The translations under genes were made by a program, and so were the position numbers. Shown here piece by piece: positions 46,851 through 57,076 of a stretch of DNA of 64,000 nt (its first letter is position 1; each line of letters begins with the position of its first letter). This stretch comes from Ciona savignyi (taxonomy: Eukaryota; Chordata; Ascidiacea; Phlebobranchia; Cionidae), in the NCBI GenBank assembly GCA_000149265.1, contig CH002018.1, positions 507,009-571,008 on the forward strand. The letters are read 5' to 3'. A model generated the notes under the pieces. The model was not told the origin of the DNA. It saw nothing but the letters and a program-made list of their open reading frames with translations, and did not search any database.

Positions 46851-47659
46851 CCACGGTTGCAAATGTTGTTTAAATTAAATTATATTGGAAACTGAAATGA
46901 AAAATACCGTAACCAAGTCAAAGAATAACCGTGATGGTAAGCTTGCTTCACCCCCATTATATACAAATTTGTTCATCATTTCGTATATGTGTTATGCATG
47001 ACATTTTAGTCACTTTACAAATAAACACTCTAGTTACTTAACCAATTTATGCAATAGTTGGTTATATCAACCTATTTGTTTGTTTCTATATTACGTGAAA
47101 AGTCCCTTATATCAGTAAACAAGTATTATTAACGCCGAAATTAACGAAAAACATGCGTCCTTTTAATATACTTGGGGAATTCCCCTATAAGTTTCCCTGA
47201 AATAATGGGTCACGGTAATTCGATAGGCAACCGGTCTATTTCATTATCTTTATTTAAAAAAAATAACTACCTGGCTTGGTTTCTCACGTATCTTCAAGTG
47301 CAAATTTTTTGATACAGTTGAAACTTTCCGGAGCGTTTTTACCGGCCGAAGTTTTAATTCCGCGACGCTCCTTAGGCCTTTTCATTAAGGTAACGGATTG
47401 ATCAGTCTGTAGGACTTTGCAACATTAAATTACAAATGCAGCATTATCGGTCAAACAATGTCCAAAATGTGGGGCTGCAATGAATGAATAAATAGTTGAC
47501 AGAACAAGTCATTTCTCCAAACACTCGAGTCAAATAATCTTTACGTTCTAACTCGAGTCATGTCAAAGTCGGTATGACAATCCTGTAAAGTTTATAGATG
47601 CAAGGTTCGATGTTATCAAGTGTGAAACTGACCCCTTAATAGTTTAGTTAGTTTAGTTT

Positions 47660-47752
47660 ATTTTTAGTTTCCACGATGAAAACACGAAGCAGGACCTTTG
47701 ATAAAAATTTGGAAAACGTGAAAAAAGGCAAAATGACAGTCAATAGAAAACG
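47660..47752. repeat. Dispersed repeat, inverse of 35188-35290
   Basis: GTTTCCACGATGAAAACACG, then AGGCAAAATGACAGTC and AAAACGTCTAAAAAC. Confidence 0.5.
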
Positions 47753-48782
47753 TCTAAAAACAATAAATTATAAGTTTCGGTATAATTAGACGAGACTGCT
47801 AAACCCACATAAAAACAAATAAATACATAAATAATAAATGTTTATAAAAAAATACACTAATAATTGCCAATTGGTCATAAACCCCATTGTTCGCAGGTCA
47901 CTTACGTTTCGTGATTGTTTTGTATTGACGATTTTGTTCAACTTTAAATAAAGCATTTATTGCACCAATGTAGTCATGTTTTACGGTTCAATTACTTTCA
48001 TCATTTTATATTTCTATGAGTTGTCCTTGAGATATTATGTTTCGTTCTTTCAGTTCCTTTCATTTTAAGCCGTCAATAAAAAAGCATCCGCTGCTGTTAA
48101 TCCCTTGACCAGAATATCTTTATACATTAGGATATTAAGGTATGTGTCAGGTAACGCTTCCGTCTTTTGATTGCTTTGATTTTACTTTTATTTGAATACA
48201 TTTTTATTAAAACAAGTTTGTTTTTTTGCTTTGTACAAGACAGGCGATTTTGTTAATGTAGAATTATGCTGTGTTTAATTATTGTTTGTTTAGTTTTTAG
48301 TACAAAGATATTATTTATGCATTGTTTTGCTTACGTTTTTAGTTAGCACTGTCTAAGGCAGTGGGTCCCGTTAAGCATAGTGCACGCTTTCGAAGAATTT
48401 ACGGCAACTAGGAAAACCAACATCAGTTCTGAACACGCCAAAAACGCACTTAATCGTTAAAAAAATGTGGCGGAATTGAATTTTTTCTCCTAATTGTGTT
48501 AATTACAGATGCAGTTTGTGTAATTATTTTAAAATCTATTTGGTGCCGGCAGTAGTGTACTGTATAAAATCCAATAGTGGTGTACAGTATTAAAACTTCA
48601 CAGTTTTGTCAAATTATTTGCAGATACATTTCCTCAGCGCAAGAGCGCGTCAGTAAAATACGTCAGTATAGGATAGTATGGCATAGAGCGGTTTTGTTGA
48701 TTGGTGGATCACAACGATCATAAGATACCGTTCCTTTGTTCAATTGCGCGTCTTGGTTGAATTGTTCGACTGTTTATTAGGG

Positions 48783-48842
48783 TTTCCACAATAGAAATGT
48801 ATTTATTTGTTTACAGTTTCCACAATAGAAATGTATTTATTA
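48783..48842. repeat. Direct repeat, about 28 bp, two copies
   Basis: TTTCCACAATAGAAATGTAT occurs at 48783 and again at 48818. Confidence 0.8.
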
Positions 48843-49074
48843 AGTAAAAAATAGCAAATCGCAACATAATTAACTTAACGAAATTGTGTTTAGCGTTGGT
48901 AGAAACAGTAAATTAGTTTAACCAACTAAATTATTTCTAAAGAACAAAATGTTAAATAAGGGAAAACCTTAGGAAATAAAACGCTGCAATGCAGTTTTTA
49001 ACACATTAAAGCCAAAATAATCCAAGAAACTCGACGAAACTTAAATTGTAACACTGAAATTGTAAAAATATCGA

Positions 49075-49258
49075 ATAGTATAGGGGAAAACTAAAAGAAA
49101 AAAATGTCATTAGGGTTAGTTTTAAACATGGGGCTAGGGTTAGTCTTGGGGTTGAGATTAAGGTTTAGGGATGGGTTAAAATTAGTTTCCGTAATTTTAG
49201 TGAGCAGTTTCCCTTCTTTCCTCCTTCCCGCTTTCCCTCCTTTTAACGTTGCCCATAG
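49075..49258. mobile_element. TTAGGG-containing repeat element (copy 1)
   Basis: Runs of GGGTTAG/GGGGTTGAG spaced by TTTTAAAC, ending TTTCCTCCTTCCCGCTTTCC. Similar to the reverse of 49952-50158. Confidence 0.6.
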
Positions 49259-49705
49259 TAAAGTATACTAAAAACTGCCAAACCTTTGCCAACTTTATGC
49301 TGAGTTGTTGTGTAAATGCGTTAAATTATATCCCTCTAGTAATACGTGCAGGTTTCCAGACAGTTATTTTGTGCCCTGTAATCATGCGTGCCCTATGTAA
49401 TCAACTGTAATCATGCCCGCATGTATGTAATAATCTTTTACTTTGGTATGTAACATTCTAGCCTTTTGTGCTATATAACCCGGCGTGTTTCGCTTTAATT
49501 TCATTCAATGCGATTCACTACCAAGTATATACCTCCAATACAAGAACACAACATGAGTGTTTATGCAAATTGGGACCCCAACCACAATTGAAATATTTTA
49601 GACACGGTGTTAATATGTTTCTTGCCCGCAGTAACTAAGGGTTCCTGAGTTACTAAAACAAAATTATTGTCTATTGTTGGTTAGAAAGTTATATATTTTT
49701 GTTAG

Positions 49706-49797
49706 ACTTGACACCATATTATCTAACATTGTTATATAACGCGACACCATATTATCTAACATTGTTATATAACGCGACACCATATTATCTAACATTC
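49706..49797. repeat. 33-bp tandem repeat, about 2.8 units
   Basis: Unit GACACCATATTATCTAACAT plus TGTTATATAACGC. Confidence 0.88.
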
Positions 49798-49951
49798 ATG
49801 AAATAAGCAATCCTATTTTTACACTTTTGTTTCTGCAAGCATAAACAGATGGGTATCTTCTTTTCTATGTAAGGCTTTTCCAACATTGGTTACTGCACAT
49901 ATAGTTTAACTCTGCTGTTTAAATTTCCAATGTAAGTTTTAAGGCAACACT

Positions 49952-50158
49952 AAAAGCAGGAAAAACGGAAAAGAGGGAAGGAGGGAACCTGCTCACTAAA
50001 ACTATGAAAACTAATATAAACCCTGCCCTATACACTAATTTCAACTCCAGAACTAACCCTAACTCCAAGACCATGTTTAAAACTAACTCTAATGTCATTT
50101 TCTTCATTTTAGTGTGCAGTTCTCTCCTTTCCGCCTTCCTGCTTTCCCTCCTTTTGGT
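49952..50158. mobile_element. Inverted-repeat element abutting the TPR exon (copy 2)
   Basis: Imperfect terminal inverted repeats of about 50 bases: AAAAGCAGGAAAAACGG...CTGCTCACTAAAA at left and TTTTAGTGTGCAG...CCTTCCTGCTTTCCCTCC at right. The centre holds CTAACCCTAACTCC (TTAGGG-like). It ends about 50 bases before the splice acceptor of the next gene. Confidence 0.65.
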
Positions 50159-50207
50159 TTTCCCCAATTTCAAGATGCCTAAATAGAATTTTTAATTTTT
50201 TTTCCAG

Positions 50208-53200
50208 GTTTGACCGAAAACGAAGTTCGATTAGCAGCCAAAATGCAAAGCGAGTGCAATATTAAGGGCATGGAGCGTTGTCCAGAGGTAACAGCTGTCG
50301 TTCTGTATGACCTCGGCCTTGAATATTCACGTAAAACTGAGTTTATGGCCAGTGTGCAAGCATCTGGCTTGCTTTATGGGGCTGTTTTAAGAAACGAGGT
50401 ATTGCGAGAACAAGTGGAAAGGCAAATTAATGGATTGGGAACAGATATATTATCTCGGTACGGTATAACAAGGGACTTCCAAATCGTAGAAGAATCGAAA
50501 CGTTTAAAACTGATGGTTAATGCTATGAGGGGTCAAATTGCTGAAAAACTGGAAGTGATATTAAATTTGAAGCAAAGCAATAAACCTGAACAGGAAAGAG
50601 TGTTGGCTGTTGAGGCCCTAATGAATTGGATTGCCGACAAGTATACCGGTATAATGCGACATGTGTCTGAGAGATGCGTGTATGCGATGGGGGATCCTCT
50701 CTGCGAATTTACTCAGGTCGGGATGGGCTCACTGGCACGACGGGAAATAACTCCATATTCGGACTTTGAGAATATAATCCTTCTCGACGATAGCATCAAC
50801 GACTTGGACGATAAGGAAAATGTGATGAACTACTTTAGGTCTTACGCCGCGTTATTTCATATCATTGTTGTCGGGTTGCAAGAAACTCCGCTGCGGTTGT
50901 TAGGCGTTCCCTGTCTAAATGACTTTTTCAGCGGCGATAAAACTGACGACTGGTTTTGGGACAAAGTCACCCCATGTGGTATTCAATTTGATAGCAATAT
51001 GCCCAACGCCGGAAAACATCCACTAGGCGTTTCTGTTGAATTGATAAAATCAGTTTCAGATATGAGTGAGCTCCTAGATGGTTTTCAACATGGTGGCGAC
51101 CGTTTGGCCAATATGTTAGCTTTGCCCTGTTTTGTAGCAGGTAGCAGCGCTGTCTACGAATCATTCTGTACTAAAACACGGAACAAGTTAAAACAAATCC
51201 AGGAAAATCTATCTTTTAGATTGGTCGTGAAACAAGAATGTTTGACGGAACTTTCTGCATTCAATCTGTTTAAAGCAATACCGCGACAGGTTTATAAAAC
51301 GGATGTGAAGCGATTTGTCTACAGAGCGGTAACTATGATTCTATCTATGCTAGGAAAACTATTTAACATCGAGGACCCGACATGTTTTGGTATTATAAAT
51401 GCGTTATTATCCATGGGACTAATTGCAGAAGAAACGGCATCAAGGCTCAAGTTTTCAGTCGCAGTGACGTGTGAGGTAAGAGTAAGAGCTGTTATGGAAT
51501 GCAAAGAACAAGACAACTTTGTTGAGAGGGCTTCAAACGTCATTCCGTACTTGGAAGGTAGTGAGAAAAGCACTGGAAAGGTCTGGGGCGATGTTGGGCT
51601 AGAGACTATCAGAGAGTTTTTCCTAATTGCATTTGGGTTTCAAAGTGACCTAACAGCAGTGCTTGAAAGTTGGGATGGCAATACGAAGTTACGTTTATTG
51701 AAAATTAAGTTCGACGAAACAAAGAACTGGTTGGTCAACAGCCTGCTTTCCATACAGTTTAACAACGATGACACGGCAATTAAAGAGCTAAAGGAGAGTG
51801 ACTCATCAGATTCGAACCAAATGTATATGTCGTGTCACATGAATGGTCTGTTGCTTCACAAGGCCGGGAAAGTTGGTGAGGCTCTGGAAAAGTTTAAAAC
51901 TGCCAAAGAAAATGCGGAACGTGCGGATGTATTCGATTGTGAAACGGAACGGCAATGTACATTGTCCTGGTTGCTACACTGGATAGGTGATTGCCACAGA
52001 ATTATGGGTCAATTTCAAAGTGCTAAGGACTCCTTTAATGAATCCCTAGACATATGCAGGGGTTTATTAAACAGCAAGACAGGAAAATGGGAAAAACATT
52101 TAAAAAATGTCGAATTTAATAACCTGGTATCTTTTGCAACACTCTATCAAGCAAGAAAAGACCAAATGGCTCTAAGTTTTCTGATGCAGGCTGAGGGCAA
52201 ATGCAAAGAGATACATGGACACCCAAGCACAGAATGGTTTGATATTCAGAATAATATTGGGACTTGTCACCTGCAAGCTTGCAATTTCGAACGTGCTTAC
52301 GAGGTCAAAAAACGCGCGTTAGACGCTTACTATGACTACGAGGACGCTCCCATTGCTGATGAGTATACTGTCAATGCACATAGCAACATTGGAGATTGCT
52401 TGTTTGAGATGAAGAGGTACGAAGAGGCAGCCATGTCGTATTCGGCATCTCAAGCCAATGCAAAGGCACTCTTTAAATCTGGCCGTGCCCATAGCTGTGT
52501 AGTGGCTGCTGAGACTGTCCGGTCAGCAAAATGCGAAAACAAGTTGAACAGAAACGAGGCTGCTTTGGAACTTATAGTAAACTGCCTCGGTTGGGCACAA
52601 CAATGTAAATTTGGAGCTATTTGCCAAAGTAAAGTACAATGTACGAACGTGTGTTTGGATATTGAAATGGAAATTGTAGAAAAGTTGTTGTTACTCTCTC
52701 AAGGAAGTGACGACATGTCACAGATGCCATCAACATTTGTAGCGGCCATCCAAGTCTACATCAAACTGCGGGAAGCTAATGTTTCAAAGACCGCTAAACT
52801 GAAACGATCTGAAGAGCTTATACACTCGATTGCTCATGTTATGAACTCTAGCATGCAAACGAAACATGCCCAAAGACAGGACATAGTTGACTCTTTATCG
52901 GAAATGCACAATCATATGAATAGCGGGATCAATGCTAACAAGATAGCTAAAATAATCGGGGATTATTTCATCAGATTAAACCAGATTACGAAATCAAATG
53001 AATGGTACATGCGGGGGAATAAAGAGAACGTGGAATATGATATGCCAACAACAACTCTAGAACTACTGGACAGTCTGCTTATTGCACTTACAGCTTTCCG
53101 AACAAAGAAAAACGACCTTGGATTTCAACATGCAATTCTAACCATGAAAAGTGCCATGAAATTAAAAAACTACGGAGTCATTCAAAAGGTAGACAAGATT

Positions 53201-53218
53201 TGTCATCACTTACGTTAG
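50208..53218 (+). CDS. Nucleotidyltransferase-like (DUF294/GlnD-type) and TPR protein, single long exon
   Basis: About 1000 codons open to TAG at 53216-53218. The frame opens at acceptor TTTTTTTTCCAG (50207). The first in-frame ATG is 50243, so either translation starts there (991 aa) or an upstream exon supplies the N-terminus. Counting from codon 50210, residues 171-191 read GMGSLARREITPYSDFENIIL, the GS..R.E...SD.(D/E) pattern of DUF294-type nucleotidyltransferases. The second acid is Glu (SDFE). About residues 540-780 form TPR-like helical pairs (WLLHWIGDCHRIMGQFQSAK, NNIGTCHLQACNFERAYEVK, NAHSNIGDCLFEMKRYEEA). The rest is helical without a known name. No signal peptide or membrane segment. 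Substrate and partners unknown; related metazoan proteins are uncharacterised as far as I know. Confidence 0.82.
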
Positions 53219-53284
53219 AGTTGTTCATTAACTTTTAAGGATATTTAAACACTAGTTGTACTATATAAGAAAGTATAATAACGG

Positions 53285-53836
53285 CCTATGTCACAAGGAC
53301 CATCGTAAGACTACATCGTGCCACCGTTAGATTACGGAAGCCACAAAATGTTTAGCTGATTCTTTGTTATAGAAGTTCGACTGACCACTTCGGTGGGCAT
53401 TGCCTTGCCCTTTAATCGAAGGGTTGCAATTCGTAACTGGTCTCTCGCTAGTTAGGTTTGGCCTTGGTTCAGGTACTTAGGGGACAATGCATGAACCCAA
53501 TATATTAATTGGTTCTACCAAATTAAAGATAGGTTCCAATCATACACAACACACTGCAATATCTCCGGTAAGCCGACAGAGGGCGCGAGGTAATCTGTCA
53601 ATTTCTTGTCTAAAAATGCTCCGATACTTACGTGTTCGCAAGGTTATCTGACGACTAACAGTGTTATAGCGCCCGTTGTGTTTTACATTCACGAAATAAA
53701 CATAAACATATTCTATTCTTATTATGCTTAAACGAAAAGGTATAGAAAACACCAAAAAACAGGGTTATAAAGCTTATGCCGTCCTCTTTCCTAGCCCTGA
53801 ATATGCCCAATTGTATTTAGTTACGTAATTATCTAG
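53285..53836 (+). mobile_element. SINE-A copy (53375-53705) plus fragment
   Basis: Head CCCTTTAATCGAAGGGTTGC, CACACTGCAATATCTCCGG, then an altered 3' end with TTATCTGACGACTAACAG and ATAAACATAAACATATTC. A short minus-oriented fragment lies at 53285-53345. The remaining 130 bases up to the next gene show nothing. Confidence 0.75.
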
Positions 53837-55249
53837 ATGCGTAAAAAAGTGTATTTTGTTAAAACGCAGGCCATAGACGGTGTATTGGCATTTTCCGTTG
53901 AAGTTATTGAAACCAAGGATAAAAGTTCTTGCACAAAACTGGGGTTGAGGCTGGCCGAGTTCTCCTGCGAACTAGAGGTGTTGGAACCGTCGAATAACTT
54001 CTTCAAATCCAGGATGCTGATTCACAATGTTAGGGCAAGAAGCTACGTGGTGACCCAGCACTACGATCTGGCCGGGTGGGAGTACGTTCATATTGTAAGA
54101 CAGCTGCGGGAATTTGTGGATGGTAAGAGTGAATTTGGTGAGTTCCAGACTCGACAAGCTGAAACTGCGCGTTTTATAAACTAAACTAAACTATTCACAC
54201 GGTCTAAATTTTAAATGGAAATATCATCAAAATACCTTGCGAACCCACATGTTGCTTTGTTGTTTGAAGTAATTTAACTATATTCAACTTTTTATTTGAA
54301 TTAGTATGCTATGAGAGCAACTATATTACTTGCTTTCCTTTGTTTATTTGCACAACGCTAGAGTTTAGTCGTCAGAACCTTTTTAACTGGGATTTTCTAA
54401 ACGAACCAATCATCCAGGCACTACAATTACCTCATAAACTCTTTCACACTGCATACTCGACGAACTACAAAACAAACGAATATAACTCTCCACTTTTTTA
54501 CAGCCCGTTTGGCCAAGGAACTTACCGTCATTTCATTGGTGGGCTTCGTTGACGTACTGGAAGCATGCAGATCCATGGCTGAGGGGGGGAATCCCCATTT
54601 TCAGCATCTTTTAGATGGGTTGCTTATAACCGCAGTCGACATGCTGCATTTTGCGGATGCCGCATTCGCCCCAGTAAATAAGTTTGCCAAAAACTTATGC
54701 AAAGCAACTTTGAACAGCATTGAAGCCACTATCGACCAACCAGCTCGAATTCTACAGATACTAGACCGGGTGAGGATGAACTTGGACGACGATTACAGCA
54801 AAGTTGAAGTATTGGTATCGGGCTGTATCCAGCTGCTGTCCAAACATCCTGGAAGTTTGAAAATTGTTGAAGGTCTTCAACGGATTTTAAGCGCTCTGCA
54901 ATCTATCGAAGTAGAAAGCCCTCTTGTTCCACTTGTGATGTTGGAGTTGTCCAAGCTTTTATGCGAGTCTGACGGTCGGGCAGCCGCTGACCTTGCAAAT
55001 GAAGCGTTTTTTAAAACTTTCGTCGCCGAAAATCGGGATCTTGGTTTACTTTCCCAGTCAATTCACGTCATGACTGAAATACTGACATTGTGCATGAAAA
55101 AGGGGGAATACCCACTCTCAATTTTAAACGCAGCTGAACTTCTAGAAACAACTCTTTCAAGCTTAGATGGCAATCCAGGCGTCAGATCAGAAATTACATC
55201 TTTTTACAACGAATTTATGCCCTTCCTAGACAAATGCATTTCAGACTAA
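53837..55249 (+). CDS. Unrecognised helical protein, two exons (343 aa)
   Basis: Exons 53837-54122 and 54504-55249 join in phase (GATG|GTAAG ... TTTACAG|CC) to 343 codons and TAA. An in-frame TAG directly precedes the ATG, which supports this start unless TATCTAG is an acceptor. The N-terminal 95 residues look beta-rich (MRKKVYFVKTQAIDGVLAFS, then SYVVTQHYDLAGWEYVHIV). The remainder is mostly alpha-helical with amphipathic heptads (LVSGCIQLLSKHPGSLKIV, LVPLVMLELSKLLCE), resembling an armadillo/HEAT-like solenoid in texture only. No signal peptide or membrane helix. It lies 618 bases after the TPR gene on the same strand. Confidence 0.7.
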
Positions 55250-55789
55250 GCTAAGTACTTTTCGCGCTGAGGTGGAGCGTCTCGGTCAGAACTTTTTATT
55301 TGTTTTAAACAAGCTATGCTATCAAAAAAGTAAAATAATAGTTGGCGTACAACAAAATCGTGATTTCGAAAATTATGTTTTTCAACTTAAGTTATTTCAG
55401 TTTCTCCCGTTTGATCTTTATAGTTGCAGTTGCTTACACACTGGTTGTAATATGTTAAGTTATATATCTTATACTTCTACTATTGCTTACTTTTTACAAA
55501 CCATCAGTGGAAAGACTTGCGTATTATCTTGTTTTAGTGAGTGATTTAAATATTTTACATATTTTAACGATTTAATTGTAGTTATGTTAGTTCTTCTGTG
55601 CTAAGTTCATGTATTTACAACCACAGCCAACCGTTTTTTACGCTTTAATATATTTAGTTGACACGTTTTACTTTTTTATAAAAAAGAACTTAAGTATATT
55701 ATGCTTTTCGTCAATTGTTTTTGTTTGTTTGTTGCAGTTTCCATTAAAGACATATATTGCATAACATTTATATAATGTACGGAGAAAGG

Positions 55790-55885
55790 ACCGTACAATA
55801 TATTTATGTTTTATGCCGGTAAATGGGAATACGCAAAGGGCGTTATCATTATCACAAGTCAACCCTAAGTACCTCGCGAATGCCT
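55790..55885 (-). mobile_element. SINE-A tail fragment
   Basis: GTAAATGGGAATACGCAAAG, TTATCACAAGTCAACC, TACCTCGCGAATGCC. Confidence 0.45.
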
Positions 55886-56014
55886 AATGGTACGTTATAA
55901 CTCGAGTAACCTCACGTTTCCAAAATACAACCGTTTAGCCATGGGAGTGTACAATTAAAAGTAACAAATATGTTATATATATGTAAAAACATTTTGAGCG
56001 GCATAACGTAGGAT

Positions 56015-56312
56015 AAGAGGATGGGATATTCATGTTTATCCCCGTGAATGTAAAAAACCAAGAGGCTTAGGTTAGGCTAACACGCGGGCAATCATCAGAT
56101 CACCGAGCGCCCACCATCGGGTTACCGGAGCTATTGCAGTATATTGTATGTGATACAAACGTTTCAAATTAGTAGAATCCACCAATCAGCTAGGTTCAGG
56201 CAACGTCCGTTAAGTGCTTTGCCCAAGGAGACAACCGACTCGCTAGCGACTAGTTTTGAACCAAGAACCTTTCGGTTGAAAGGCGTCGCCCTAAACCGCC
56301 AGACTAACCGGT
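56015..56312 (-). mobile_element. SINE-A copy
   Basis: GGATGGGATATTCATGTTTA tail, CACCATCGGGTTACCGGAGC, GACTCGCTAGCGACTAG, head CCTAAACCGCCAGACTAACC. Confidence 0.88.
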
Positions 56313-56330
56313 ATGACAAACGAATTCATT

Positions 56331-56400
56331 CTTTAGACATCCAAGATCCCATTGTTAGACATCCAAGATCCCATCTTTAGACATCCAAGATCCCATAGTT
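56331..56400. repeat. 22-bp tandem repeat, three units
   Basis: TAGACATCCAAGATCCCATN repeated three times directly after the SINE. Confidence 0.88.
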
Positions 56401-56860
56401 TCGAAAACTCGATACATCTATCGGTAGCGTTATCCATTTGGTCTTAATATTTAATTGCAAGCATTCATCAACGGGGAGTTGTTTATGAGAATATGTAGAC
56501 ATCAAATTAGCAATTTTATTGGCATTATAAGATGAAATAATTTTACAAGCTTTTAGTTTATAGGCTAGGGCCTAGCTGCTAACCCTATTTTTTTCGAATA
56601 AATACAGGCTAAGTAACCATAATAGCCATTTAACAGCGCTGTGAAATTTTTGTGATTTTTAAATCTTACTCCCTTTATTTTATTAATGTTTGTAGTGACT
56701 GTTTTGTAGTGTCTTAATCTCTATTAAGGAACACTACTGTTTTGTATTCACGTGGCATCATCATTACAAATGACGTAACCTGCGAATACATTTTTGAGGT
56801 AGGGGAATACCCAAAGACAAATCTAAAGTTTCATCGGTGATGCTAAGGCGTACTTCTTTT

Positions 56861-56885
56861 AGAAAAAGAAAAAGGGAAGTACAGA
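56861..56885 (+). promoter_or_regulatory. ISRE-like motif upstream of the IRF gene
   Basis: GAAAAAGAAA at 56862-56871 fits the IRF/ISRE core GAAANNGAAA, about 205 bases before the IRF start codon. A CRE-like TGACGTAA is at about 56772. Both are short and could occur by chance in AT-rich DNA. Confidence 0.3.
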
Positions 56886-57076
56886 AACTGATTATAAAAG
56901 GGAGATTAAACGATTGTTTAATTTAGTGATTAGGGAAAACTTATAATTATTTAGTAATTTTCATATTTTTCCTGTAAACAGTTCCAATAATTAACCAGCG
57001 TTTGTTTTTTTCCACGTCATAAAATAGGTTACAATTAAAACTTTTGATGTTATACAGAATTTTGGTGGTATACAGA

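Larger units (their letters stand above)
45269..50207. other. Intergenic region between SLCO and the nucleotidyltransferase gene
   Basis: 4.9 kb, AT-rich. It holds the SLCO 3' flank, one weak exon candidate, a worn SINE, small tandem repeats and two related inverted-repeat elements. The TPR gene probably has an upstream exon here or further left, not identified. Confidence 0.6.
55250..57076. other. Intergenic region and IRF upstream
   Basis: AT-rich; contains a SINE fragment, a full SINE and a small tandem repeat. 56760-56980 is the likely IRF promoter zone and includes an ISRE-like motif, listed separately. Confidence 0.6.

Noticed and set aside
49100-49200. True interstitial telomere tract
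   Set aside because: TTAGGG-like units are scattered and imperfect, not a tandem run.
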